From: Planctomonas psychrotolerans
GTDB taxonomy: Bacteria > Actinomycetota > Actinomycetes > Actinomycetales > Microbacteriaceae
Reading direction: 5' to 3'
NCBI RefSeq assembly: GCF_008642235.1
Contig: NZ_SJEV01000002.1
Location: 350,929-414,928, forward strand
Length of the DNA: 64,000 bases
Shown here: piece by piece, positions 55,942-64,000 of the stretch
Numbering within the stretch: position 1 is the first letter of the stretch
How the letters are laid out: each line of letters starts with the position of its first letter
Notes under the pieces: generated by a model
What the model was told of the DNA's origin: nothing
Databases searched by the model: none
What the model saw: the letters and a program-made list of their open reading frames with translations, nothing else
Made by a program: the position numbers and the translations under genes

Positions 55942-57219
55942 TCAGCGGCTCTCGAGCACGTACCCCTCTTCGCCGTGCACGATGGTGTCGATTCCCGCCA
56001 GCTCGTCCTCGTTCTTCACGCGGAACCCGATCGTCTTCTCGATCGCGAGGCCGATGACGAAGGCGAGCACGAAGGAGTAGACCAGCACCGCGAACGCCGC
56101 GATGGCCTGGGCGCCCAGCTGGTTGAGGTTGCCGCTGAAGATGAGGCCGACGTCGCTGGCGAAGAAGCCGATGTACAGCGTTCCGATGAGACCGCCCACG
56201 AGGTGGATGCCCACCACGTCCAGCGAGTCGTCGAAGCCGAGCTTGAACTTCAGCTCGATCGCGAGGGCGCAGACGGCACCCGAGATGAGGCCGAGCACGA
56301 TCGCCCAGAACGGCGTGAGCGAGGCGCAGGCCGGCGTGATGGCGACGAGGCCCGACACGGCACCCGACGCGGCACCGACCGACGTCGCCTTGCCGTCCTT
56401 GATCTTCTCGATCAGCAGCCAGCCGAGGATTGCTGCTGCCGGAGCGGCGATGGTGTTGAGGAAGGCGAGGGCCGCGACTCCATCGGCGGCGAGCTCCGAA
56501 CCGGCGTTGAACCCGAACCAGCCGAACCAGAGAAGACCCGCACCGAGCAGGACCAGCGGCACGTTGTGCGGCTTCTGGATGCCCTTGGCGAACCCGACCC
56601 GCTTGCCGAGCACGAGGGCGAGGGCGAGGGCCGCCGCACCCGCGTTGATGTGCACCGCGGTACCACCGGCGAAGTCGATGGCGCCCACGTTGTAGGCGAT
56701 CCATCCGCCGTCGACCACGCCCTCCTCACCGACGGTGAAGTTGAAGACCCAGTTGGCCACGGGGAAGTACACGACGGTCGCCCAGATGCCCGCGAAGAGG
56801 AGCCACGGACCGAAACGGGCGCGGTCGGCGATTGCCCCCGAGATCAGCGCCACGGTGAGGATCGCGAAGGTCGCCTGGAACGCCGCGAAGGCGATCACGG
56901 GGTAGGCGCCCTGCGGGTCGGCGGCGTCGGCGAGGAGCCCCTCGAGACCGAGGTTGGCCGGGTCGATACCGATGATGCCGTCGATGCCGATGTACGTGTC
57001 GGTCCCCGCCACACCCTCCGCGCCGTTGCCGAAGGCGATCGCGTAGCCGTAGAGGACCCAGAGGACACCGATGAGCCCGAGCGAACCGAAGCTGAGCATC
57101 ATCATGCTCACCACGCTCTTGGCCTTCACGAGGCCTCCGTAGAAGAACGCGAGTCCGGGGGTCATCAGCAGCACGAGCGCGGCTGCGATGAGTAGGAAGG
57201 CGGTATTGCCCTGATCCAT
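55942..57219 (-). CDS. amt: Ammonium transporter
   Basis: An Amt/Mep/Rh family channel for ammonium uptake, 425 residues and about 11 membrane helices, opening with FLLIAAALVLLMTPGLAFFY. The conserved pore elements are visible: VYFPVANWVFNFT, FAGGTAVHINAGAAALALAL (first pore His) and VGIHLVGGLIGTLYIG (second pore His). No glnK gene follows, unlike many amt operons. Two GlnR-type boxes lie about 130-175 bases upstream, so nitrogen limitation probably activates it. Confidence 0.96.
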   Translation of the reverse strand: MDQGNTAFLLIAAALVLLMTPGLAFFYGGLVKAKSVVSMMMLSFGSLGLIGVLWVLYGYAIAFGNGAEGVAGTDTYIGIDGIIGIDPANLGLEGLLADAADPQGAYPVIAFAAFQATFAILTVALISGAIADRARFGPWLLFAGIWATVVYFPVANWVFNFTVGEEGVVDGGWIAYNVGAIDFAGGTAVHINAGAAALALALVLGKRVGFAKGIQKPHNVPLVLLGAGLLWFGWFGFNAGSELAADGVAALAFLNTIAAPAAAILGWLLIEKIKDGKATSVGAASGAVSGLVAITPACASLTPFWAIVLGLISGAVCALAIELKFKLGFDDSLDVVGIHLVGGLIGTLYIGFFASDVGLIFSGNLNQLGAQAIAAFAVLVYSFVLAFVIGLAIEKTIGFRVKNEDELAGIDTIVHGEEGYVLESR

Positions 57220-57347
57220 GGCTGAGAACCTCTCGTAGGTGTGCGGGTCGATACCGGCGCGCCTCAGCGGGTGGCAAGCGAGCGACTCCGGCGGTCCGGT
57301 ATGGCCGTAAGTCTTCCCACGCGAGATTTCACACCGTCGCGCAGCGT

Positions 57348-57394
57348 GTTTCGAGCACGTTACGCACCCGGCGTCCGCGTAAACATCCTGTTAC
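57348..57394 (-). promoter_or_regulatory. Paired GlnR-type boxes upstream of amt
   Basis: On the minus strand GTAAC-6 bases-GAAAC (57348-57363) matches the actinobacterial GlnR consensus gTnAC-n6-GaAAC exactly; a second unit GTAAC-6 bases-TTTAC (57379-57394) lies 15 bases further upstream. Each unit is 16 bases. The sites are 129-175 bases before the amt start codon. Binding is inferred. Confidence 0.6.
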
Positions 57395-57459
57395 ACACAG
57401 GCGCATCGCAGCGGATGGGAGTACGAATACGGGTCACCGGGGTGCACCCGACCGGACGG

Positions 57460-58491
57460 TCAGCCGGACGTGAGGGAGATCAGGCGCGACGTCGCCCTCA
57501 GGTACTTCTTGCGGTATCCGCCCGCCAGCATGTCCGCGGCGAACACCTGGTCGAGCGGCAGCCCGGACGCGAGCACGGGTACCTGCGCGTCGTAGAGCCG
57601 GTCGACGAACGCCACGAAACGCAGCGCATCCGTCTGAGACCCGAGCTCGTGCACGTCGGTGAGGGCGACCGTGTCCACGCCGTCGATGAGCTTGATGTAG
57701 CGCGCGGGGTGCACGGTACCGAGGTGCGCGATCAGACCGTCGAAAGTGTCCTCGGTGATCGCTCGACCGCTCCGCTCGGCAGCGGCCACCGCCTCCGCCA
57801 GCTCGCCCGGCGGCAGGGCACGGGCATGGCCCTCGAACTCCCGCCTCCGGTAGTCCAGCCCGTCGATGCGCAGGGTGTCGAACTGCTCCGACATGGCATG
57901 GATCTCGCGCAGGAAGTCGGCCGCGGCGAAGCGGCCCTCCCCGAGCGCGTTCGGCGGCGTGTTCGACGTCGCCGCGACTCGGGAACCGGATGCGACCAGG
58001 TCGCCGATGAGGCGGGTCATCATCATGGTGTCTCCCGGATCGTCGAGCTCGAACTCGTCGATCGCGATCAGGCTCGCACCGGCGAGCAGGTCGACGGCCG
58101 CGCGGTACCCGAGAGCACCGACGAGGGAGGTGTACTCGATGAAGGTCCCGAGGTACTTCGGCCCGGGTGCACCATGCCAGAGCGCGGCGAGCAGGTGGGT
58201 CTTGCCGACGCCGAATCCGCCATCGAGGTAGACGCCGGGCTTGGACTTCGGCGCCTTCCTGCCCCAGGAGAAGAGCCCACCCGACCGCGCGGGCCCCCAC
58301 GCCGAAGCGAAGTCGCGAAGGGTGTCGAGCGCCCGTTGCTGGGAGTCGTAGTCGGGGTCCGGTCGATAGGAATCGAACGACGCCGTGGCGAACTGGCGCG
58401 GCGGCACGAGAAGCGCGGCGATCTCGGGACCCGAGATCGTGGGGGCGCGATCCGCGAGTCGGGGGGCCGATCCGATGTGCTCGTTTCTCAC
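57460..58491 (-). CDS. zapE: ZapE/AFG1-family ATPase
   Basis: A 343-residue AAA-type P-loop ATPase. Walker A is [16 protein letters not shown] near residue 90, Walker B is [14 protein letters not shown], and the second half has [17 protein letters not shown] and [15 protein letters not shown]. coli ZapE affects Z-ring stability; the role in actinobacteria is not established. The GTG start at 58489-58491 is the first in frame. It is divergent from the sulfurtransferase gene. Confidence 0.9.
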   Translation of the reverse strand: MRNEHIGSAPRLADRAPTISGPEIAALLVPPRQFATASFDSYRPDPDYDSQQRALDTLRDFASAWGPARSGGLFSWGRKAPKSKPGVYLDGGFGVGKTHLLAALWHGAPGPKYLGTFIEYTSLVGALGYRAAVDLLAGASLIAIDEFELDDPGDTMMMTRLIGDLVASGSRVAATSNTPPNALGEGRFAAADFLREIHAMSEQFDTLRIDGLDYRRREFEGHARALPPGELAEAVAAAERSGRAITEDTFDGLIAHLGTVHPARYIKLIDGVDTVALTDVHELGSQTDALRFVAFVDRLYDAQVPVLASGLPLDQVFAADMLAGGYRKKYLRATSRLISLTSG

Positions 58492-58640
58492 GTGCGAGGG
58501 CTCCCGTGGCAGGCGAAGTGGTCAGAAGTCGTCTCCCGGCCCAGGAAGCGGCAGTGCATTGCGTAGTCTCGCAGGAGGGGAAGAGGAGTTTCAGCCTATC
58601 CCGCAGCCCACGTCCGAACGCCACGTCCCAGGAGGTCCCA

Positions 58641-59537
58641 TTGGCAGTCGCACCCGACCCGTCACCCCGATTCGCCGAGTACGCCCACCCCGAACGGCTC
58701 GTCAGCACCGACTGGCTCGAGCAGAATCTCGGAACACCGGGTCTCGTCGTCGCCGAATCCGACGAGGACGTGCTGCTGTACGAAACGGGACACATCCCCG
58801 GCGCGGTGAAGATCGACTGGCACACCGACCTGAACGACCCGGTCACCCGCGACTTCATCCAGGGCGAGCGGTTCGCCGCTGTACTCGGCGCCAAGGGCAT
58901 CACCCGCGACACCACGGTCGTCATCTACGGCGACAAGAGCAACTGGTGGGCGGCGTACACCCTGTGGGTCTTCACCCTGTTCGGTCACGAGGACGTACGA
59001 CTCCTCGACGGCGGACGGGACAAGTGGATCGCCGAGGGACGCGCCCTGACCACCGAGGCAGCGACGCCCGAGGCGGTCGAGTACCCGGTGATCGAGCGCG
59101 ACGACACCACCGCCCGCGCCTTCCGGGACGACGTCTTGGCGCACCTCGGCAACCCGCTGATCGATGTGCGGAGCCCGGAGGAGTACAGCGGTTCCCGCAC
59201 CACGGCGCCCGCCTACCCCGAGGAGGGTGCACTCCGTGCCGGACACATCCCCACGGCGAAGAGCGTGCCGTGGGCCCGCGCCGCCGCAGAGGACGGCACG
59301 TTCCGCCCGCTCGACCAGCTGAACGGCGTGTACCGCGACGAGGCCGGCCTCAGCGACGGCGACCGGGTCATCGCCTACTGCCGCATCGGCGAGCGGTCGG
59401 GCCACACCTGGTTCGTGCTCACCCACCTGCTCGGACTGGAGGGCGTGCGCAACTACGACGGATCCTGGACCGAGTGGGGCAGCGCCGTGCGCGTTCCCAT
59501 CGTGACGGGCACCGAACCCGGCGACCTGCCGGCCTGA
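58641..59537 (+). CDS. Two-domain sulfurtransferase (thiosulfate/3-mercaptopyruvate type)
   Basis: A 298-residue tandem rhodanese. The inactive N-terminal domain has [20 protein letters not shown]; the catalytic domain has [10 protein letters not shown] and the active-site loop [15 protein letters not shown], where CRIGERS is of the thiosulfate sulfurtransferase type. The start is TTG at 58641 with AGGAGG five bases ahead; the open frame continues far upstream without similarity. A terminator hairpin follows, then sufE, suggesting a shared theme of sulfur transfer. Confidence 0.92.
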   Translation: MAVAPDPSPRFAEYAHPERLVSTDWLEQNLGTPGLVVAESDEDVLLYETGHIPGAVKIDWHTDLNDPVTRDFIQGERFAAVLGAKGITRDTTVVIYGDKSNWWAAYTLWVFTLFGHEDVRLLDGGRDKWIAEGRALTTEAATPEAVEYPVIERDDTTARAFRDDVLAHLGNPLIDVRSPEEYSGSRTTAPAYPEEGALRAGHIPTAKSVPWARAAAEDGTFRPLDQLNGVYRDEAGLSDGDRVIAYCRIGERSGHTWFVLTHLLGLEGVRNYDGSWTEWGSAVRVPIVTGTEPGDLPA

Positions 59538-59547
59538 GCCCGCGAGG

Positions 59548-59587
59548 GTTCCCCCGCCGACGGCACCCGCCGCGGCGGCGGGGGAAC
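59548..59587 (+). terminator. Hairpin after the sulfurtransferase gene
   Basis: Arms GTTCCCCCGCCG and CGGCGGGGGAAC (12 bp, perfect) around a 16-base loop that can itself pair in part. It starts 10 bases after the stop codon. Confidence 0.75.
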
Positions 59588-59617
59588 GATCGGGCTCGGG
59601 TGCGGGAGAATGGGACG

Positions 59618-60055
59618 GTGACGAATCCGCTGCCCGAGTCCCTCCGTCAGATCCGAGACGACTTCCTCGAGCTGGGCCAGCCCGACCGGCTGCAGCTCCT
59701 GCTCGAGTTCTCCAACGACCTGCCCGACCTGCCCGAGCGCTATCGCGACCACCCGGACCTTCTCGAACGGGTCGAGGAATGCCAGTCGCCGGTCTATCTC
59801 TTCGTGGAGGTCGACGACGATTCCCGGGTGCACATGTACGCGACGGCACCGGCGGAGGCGCCGACCACCCGGGGATTCGCGTCCATTCTGTCGCACGGTC
59901 TCGGCGGCCTCACGGTCGACGAGGTCCTCGCGGTACCCGATGACTTCCCGAACACGATCGGGCTGTCGGCCGCCATCTCGCCGTTGCGCCTCCGCGGAAT
60001 GACCGCGCTCCTCGGCCGCACCAAGCGTCAGGTCCGCCTGAGGACGGCCGCATGA
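59618..60055 (+). CDS. sufE: SufE-like sulfur acceptor protein
   Basis: Accepts persulfide sulfur from a SufS-type cysteine desulfurase for iron-sulfur cluster assembly. The protein has 145 residues. The catalytic Cys is in RVEECQSPVYLFVEVD, and the C-terminal segment has LGGLTVDEVLAVPDDF and LRLRGMTALLGRTK. The GTG start at 59618 gives the family's typical start. No sufS is in the window. The next gene overlaps by ATGA. Confidence 0.9.
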   Translation: MTNPLPESLRQIRDDFLELGQPDRLQLLLEFSNDLPDLPERYRDHPDLLERVEECQSPVYLFVEVDDDSRVHMYATAPAEAPTTRGFASILSHGLGGLTVDEVLAVPDDFPNTIGLSAAISPLRLRGMTALLGRTKRQVRLRTAA

Positions 60056-60819
60056 TCGTGTCCCGGGTGCACCCCGCTCCCCGGGAGTCCCGGGACACGG
60101 ACGACCCGGATACGACCGGGTGGCTCTCCGAGAACTACCGACCCGATCGCCCGGACTGGCTCAGGATCAACCTGATCGGCAGTGCGAACGGAAGTGCGAC
60201 GGGATCGGACGGAACCTCGGAGACCCTGTCGAGCCGCACCGATCGTCGCATCCTCGGGGTGATCCGCGACCACAGCGACGTGGTCCTCGTCGGGGCGTCG
60301 AGCGTCCGAACCGAAGGGTACGTGCTCCCCCGCAGCGCGGCGCTCGCCGTGGTCACTCGCACCGGTGACCTGTCGGGCGCGAAACTGACCCGCGACGGCT
60401 CCCGCGGGCCGCTGCTCGTGCTGTGTCCGCGGTCCGTGGAGGGCGGCGTACGACGGCGGCTCGGCGACCTCGATGCTCGGCTCCTGCCGGTGGACGACAC
60501 CGACGGCAGCCTGTCCCCGACCGACATGATCGCGGCCCTCCGCGCGGAGGGTCTCCGATCGGTGGTGTGCGAGGGCGGACCGACCCTGGCGGCCGCCCTG
60601 CTGCGCGCATCCGTGGTCGACGAACTGTGCCTGTCGGTCAGCCCCGCACTGGTCGCTCCCGGCGTGTCGCTGCTGCCGCCCGACGTCGACCTCGACGTCC
60701 CGCTCGAGCTGCGTCAACTCCTGCTCGATGGGGCGGATACGTGCTATTTCCGCTGGTCCGTCCCCGCTTCGACTAGCGCGTCCGCGCGTCCAGCGACACG
60801 CGCCGACGCGTCGAACTGA
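60052..60819 (+). CDS. RibD-C/dihydrofolate reductase-fold protein
   Basis: A 255-residue protein with the DHFR-like fold of pyrimidine reductases: WLRINLIGSANGSATGSDG, a VILVGASSVRTEGY-like VVLVGASSVRTEGYV, and VCEGGPTLAAALL. The RibD deaminase domain is absent. Stand-alone members of this family are common in actinobacteria and reduce flavin or pterin-like substrates; the true substrate is unknown. The ATG overlaps the sufE stop, so the two are cotranslated. Confidence 0.86.
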   Translation: MIVSRVHPAPRESRDTDDPDTTGWLSENYRPDRPDWLRINLIGSANGSATGSDGTSETLSSRTDRRILGVIRDHSDVVLVGASSVRTEGYVLPRSAALAVVTRTGDLSGAKLTRDGSRGPLLVLCPRSVEGGVRRRLGDLDARLLPVDDTDGSLSPTDMIAALRAEGLRSVVCEGGPTLAAALLRASVVDELCLSVSPALVAPGVSLLPPDVDLDVPLELRQLLLDGADTCYFRWSVPASTSASARPATRADASN

Positions 60820-60837
60820 AGAATATTCATCAAACTG

Positions 60838-60867
60838 TTGCAGTCGGATTGAGATAGTCCCTATGCT
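60838..60867 (+). promoter_or_regulatory. Possible promoter of the large surface protein gene
   Basis: TTGCAG and TATGCT, 18 bases apart, in the only AT-rich stretch of the 105-base gap before the gene at 60925. The -10 match is moderate. Confidence 0.4.
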
Positions 60868-60924
60868 TCGCGGAATGGCGCATTGCCCGAATGCCGCCAA
60901 CACCCGAATCAAAGGCCTGCCCCG

Positions 60925-63900
60925 ATGCCTCTCTTTTTGTCTGCCCGCTTGCGCGCGCTCGCCGCGACAACCGCGGTTCTCGTCACCGCCGGACTCTTCA
61001 CCGCACTGCCGGCTCAGGCCGACACAGCGCCTGCACCCGGAGAGGTGGAGACTGTCTCCACCGACGTTCTCCCTACGGTGCAGATCGACGGGATCATCTG
61101 GTCCACCACCATCGTCGGCAACACGGTGTACGCGGGCGGTAGCTTCGCGAACGCCCGTCCCGCGGGCAGCACCACCTCCAGCAACATCCCCCGCTCCAAC
61201 CTGCTCGCCTTCAACCTCACCACCGGCGCGCTGATCACCTCCTTCGCTCCGACCGTGAACGGCACGGTGAACTCGGTGGTCGCGTCCCCCGACGGCTCCC
61301 GCGTCTACATTGGCGGAACGTTCACCTCCGTGAACGGCACGACCCGCAACCGGGTCGCCGCGCTCAACCCGACCACCGGCGCACTCATCACGTCGTTCGC
61401 CCCGTCGTTCAACACCGCCGTCGAGTCGGTGGTCGCCAGCAACACCGCGGTGTACGTGGGTGGCAACTTCACGTCGGTGAGCGGCACCCCGCGCATGCGC
61501 ATCGCCGGGCTGAACGCGAGTAACGGCGCCGTGCTCCCCATGGACGCGCAGGCCAACGAGCGCGTGCTCGCCCTCGCACTGTCACCCGACGGCGGCAAGC
61601 TCGTCGTCGGCGGTCACTTCACCCTGCTGAACGGCAGCGACAACCCCGGCTACGGATTCGGCGCGGTCAACACCACGACGGGCGCGTCGATGCCCTGGAA
61701 CATCAACCGCGAGGTACGCCAGGCCGGAACCAGCGCCACCAGCTTCTCCACCGCGGCCATCTACAGCCTCAAGTCCGACTCGACCGGTGTCTACGGCACC
61801 GCCTACATGTATCCGGTGAGCGGCAAGACCCTGGAGGGGTCGTTCCGGGCGGACTGGGCCAACGGCGACATCGTCTGGCTCAACACCTGCAAGGGCGACA
61901 GCTACGACGTCGCCGTGAACTCCGACACCGTCTACCTCGCCGGTCACCCGCATGACTGCTCCGAGCAGGGCGAGTTCCCCGACACCTTCAACCCGAAGGT
62001 CTACCACCGCGGCATGGCGTGGACGAAGTCCGCCAGCGGCCCGGGAACGACGATCGGCGAGTTCGCCGGGAACCCGTCGCCCAAGATGCTCAGCTGGTGG
62101 CCCGACTTCAACTCCGGCACGGTGTCGGGCGCGACCCAGGGACCGTGGGCCGTGGCGGCGACCGACGACTACGTCGTCTTCGCCGGCGAATTCACCCGGG
62201 TCAATAACCTCCCGCAGCAGGGCATCGTGCGCTTCGCCAGCAAGGAGATCGCCCCGAACGACGACGGACCCCGCGTCAGCGGATCCGCCTTCGTGCCCAC
62301 GGTCACGCCCGCCGCCTCCGGCGCCGTCAACGTGCGCTGGCTCACCAACTGGGACCGCGACAACGAGTTCCTCACCTACGAGGTCTACCGCAACGGCAGC
62401 ACGAACCGCGTCTACGGGCCGGTCACGGTCGGCTCGCGCGCGAACTTCGATCGTCCGGTGATGTCGTTCACCGACTCCGGTCTCACCCCGGGCAGCACCT
62501 ACACCTACCGGGTGCGCGCCACTGACCCGTTCGGCAACACCGTCATCGGCAACAGCGTCTCCGCCACGGCGCCCAGCTCGGCCAACAGCGCCTACGCCAA
62601 CACCGTGCTCGGCGACACCCCCGCTTCCTACTGGCGGTTGAACGACTCCTCCGGCAACTTCCTCGACTGGGCCGGCGCGAACAGCGCGACACCGGACACG
62701 GGCATCACCCGCGGCACGGCCGGCGCGATCGGAGGCGACAGCAACACCGCGGCCACCTTCCCGGGCACGGTCACGGGCGTCGCCACCGCGCGTCAGGCCG
62801 TCACGGCGCCCACGAACTTCGCCGTGGAGTCGTGGTTCCGCACCACCAGCACAACCGGCGGAAACCTCGTCGACCTCGGATCGGCGACCACGGTCACCAC
62901 GACCTCGACGACCACCACGCAGGCGACCACGACCAACCGGAACCTGTTCATCGACGGCACCGGAAAGGTATCCTTCGGACTCCGCGGCGGCTTCGGCTCC
63001 CCCTCCCGTCTCGTGTCCTCTACCGCGACCGGCCTGAACGACGGCCAGTGGCACCACGCGGTCGGCTCGGTGGGCCCGCGTGGCATGGAGCTGTTCGTCG
63101 ACGGTCGGCTCGTGGCCATCAACTCCACCGCGACGACCGCCGCAGCAGCATCCGGATACTGGCGCATCGGTGGCGACAACGCCCTGGCCCCCGGTGGCCC
63201 GACGTTCTTCGCCGGAACGATCGACGAGGTGGCCGTGTACGACGCGCCCCTCACGCTCGCTCAGGTCACCGACCACTACACCCGCTCCGGCCGACAGGTC
63301 AGCGGCACGGCACCGAACGTCGCTCCCACGGCGGCCTTCACGCGCACGCAGAACGCTCTCGCGCTGGCGGTCGACGCCAGCACGTCGTCCGACACGGACG
63401 GCAGCATCGTCTCCTACGCCTGGGACTTCGGCGACGGCTCGACCGGGACCGGCGTCACCGCCTCGCGCACCTACGCGGCGGCCGGTCGCTACACGGTCAC
63501 CCTGACCGTCACCGACAACCGCGGCGCGGTCTCGGTGTCCACGGCGGCCATCAACGTGACCACCAACCAGCTGCCCACCGCGTCGTTCACGGCGAAGGTG
63601 TCCGGCCTGGCGGTCGCGGTCGACGGCACGGGATCCACCGACCCGGACGGCACCATCACTTCCTACTCGTGGTCGTTCGGCGACGGCTCGAACACCTTCA
63701 CGGGTCCGACGGTGAACTACACCTACCTGAAAGCCGGCACCTACACGATCAGCCTCACCGTGCAGGACGCGGCCCGCGGATCGCACACGACCACGCAGAC
63801 GGTGACGGTGCAGTCCGGCACGCCGGCGAATGTGGCCCCGGTGGCGCGGTTCACGTCATCGGTGTCGGGCCTGACGGCGATCGTGAACGGATCGACGTCG

Positions 63901-64000
63901 ACCGACTCGGACGGCACGATCGCGTCCTACACGTGGAACTTCGGCGACGGAAGCACCGGCACCGGTGCGACCGCGTCGCGGACCTACACGGCCGCCGGCA
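60925..64000 (+). CDS. Large secreted multi-domain protein (propeller-like repeats, Fn3, LamG, PKD), cut by window end
   Basis: At least 1025 residues; the frame is open to the last base. The signal peptide is in residues 1-32 (LRALAATTAVLVTAGLF, cleavage after AQA). About residues 50-440 hold beta-propeller-like repeats of the form VYIGGTFTSVNG / VYVGGNFTSVSG. A fibronectin III-like domain follows (VNVRWLTNWDRDNEFLTYEV). At about 555-790 is a LamG/concanavalin-like domain (ASYWRLNDSSGNF, DGQWHHAVGSV, GTIDEVAVYDAPL). Then come at least three PKD domains with YAWDFGDGSTGTG and similar. The start ATG at 60925 is the first in frame with a signal peptide. It is probably a cell-surface or polymer-binding protein; no enzyme domain is seen in this part. 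Confidence 0.88.
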   Translation, partial: MPLFLSARLRALAATTAVLVTAGLFTALPAQADTAPAPGEVETVSTDVLPTVQIDGIIWSTTIVGNTVYAGGSFANARPAGSTTSSNIPRSNLLAFNLTTGALITSFAPTVNGTVNSVVASPDGSRVYIGGTFTSVNGTTRNRVAALNPTTGALITSFAPSFNTAVESVVASNTAVYVGGNFTSVSGTPRMRIAGLNASNGAVLPMDAQANERVLALALSPDGGKLVVGGHFTLLNGSDNPGYGFGAVNTTTGASMPWNINREVRQAGTSATSFSTAAIYSLKSDSTGVYGTAYMYPVSGKTLEGSFRADWANGDIVWLNTCKGDSYDVAVNSDTVYLAGHPHDCSEQGEFPDTFNPKVYHRGMAWTKSASGPGTTIGEFAGNPSPKMLSWWPDFNSGTVSGATQGPWAVAATDDYVVFAGEFTRVNNLPQQGIVRFASKEIAPNDDGPRVSGSAFVPTVTPAASGAVNVRWLTNWDRDNEFLTYEVYRNGSTNRVYGPVTVGSRANFDRPVMSFTDSGLTPGSTYTYRVRATDPFGNTVIGNSVSATAPSSANSAYANTVLGDTPASYWRLNDSSGNFLDWAGANSATPDTGITRGTAGAIGGDSNTAATFPGTVTGVATARQAVTAPTNFAVESWFRTTSTTGGNLVDLGSATTVTTTSTTTTQATTTNRNLFIDGTGKVSFGLRGGFGSPSRLVSSTATGLNDGQWHHAVGSVGPRGMELFVDGRLVAINSTATTAAAASGYWRIGGDNALAPGGPTFFAGTIDEVAVYDAPLTLAQVTDHYTRSGRQVSGTAPNVAPTAAFTRTQNALALAVDASTSSDTDGSIVSYAWDFGDGSTGTGVTASRTYAAAGRYTVTLTVTDNRGAVSVSTAAINVTTNQLPTASFTAKVSGLAVAVDGTGSTDPDGTITSYSWSFGDGSNTFTGPTVNYTYLKAGTYTISLTVQDAARGSHTTTQTVTVQSGTPANVAPVARFTSSVSGLTAIVNGSTSTDSDGTIASYTWNFGDGSTGTGATASRTYTAAG

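Overview
The window is high-GC, gene-dense DNA from an actinobacterium, most likely the family Microbacteriaceae. The evidence is the housekeeping gene order (pyrR-pyrB-pyrC-carA-carB; alaS-ruvX-mltG-aroE-aroC-aroK-aroB; yebC-ruvCAB-yajC-secD-secF-relA; thrS-HIT-pdxS-pdxT), frequent GTG/TTG starts, and stop/start overlaps of 1-8 bases throughout the operons. The genus cannot be fixed from sequence alone.

Layout. 1-5400: pyrimidine operon on the minus strand, with a PyrR-type RNA hairpin just ahead of pyrR. 5400-5960: a gene-free stretch holding two families of short palindromic repeats. 5970-10830: acetyl-CoA synthetase and a sulfonate/nitrate/taurine-type ABC importer in one tight minus-strand unit. 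10906-24903: nusB, efp, the aro genes, corA, mltG, ruvX, alaS, rpsD and rarA, all on the minus strand. 25022-27878: three plus-strand genes (cyclophilin, DUF349 protein, unknown). 27888-37072: relA, a rhodanese, secF/secD/yajC, ruvBAC and yebC. 37168-44848: PIG-L hydrolase, pdxT/pdxS, HIT, thrS, an HTH-less LysR-like protein divergent from a DUF5997 protein, and an oxidoreductase. 44974-45466: four tRNA genes (Val-GAC, Cys, Gly, Val-CAC). 45426-53992: an accessory block. 53997-60819: EI24 membrane protein, aldo/keto reductase, amt, zapE, sulfurtransferase, sufE and a reductase. 60925 onward: a large secreted PKD/LamG protein that runs off the end.

The accessory block next to tRNA-Val(CAC) is the most interesting part. 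It encodes a SARP/BTAD regulator, a 4'-phosphopantetheinyl transferase, a secreted M28 aminopeptidase lipoprotein, an EctB-type L-2,4-diaminobutyrate (DAB) aminotransferase, and a 1413-residue membrane-bound single-module NRPS. The NRPS has the architecture of epsilon-poly-lysine synthetase: A, T, then TM pairs separating three soluble LbH-like domains. No ectoine genes (ectA, ectC) lie nearby. The simplest reading is a compact pathway that makes a DAB homopolymer or short cationic isopeptide. Three direct repeats with an exact 11-bp period sit just ahead of a -10-like hexamer upstream of the aminotransferase, which is the classical layout of a SARP-activated promoter. Product and regulation are inferences from gene content; nothing here proves them.

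Other regulatory signals include a pair of GlnR-type boxes upstream of amt, a sigma70-like promoter and perfect hairpin terminator flanking the tRNA operon, and stem-loop terminators after aroE, rpsD, EI24/AKR, amt and the sulfurtransferase gene. A palindromic repeat family (core CCTGAGCCTGTCGAAGG) occurs between genes, inside the 3' end of carA, and supplies the acs stop codon.
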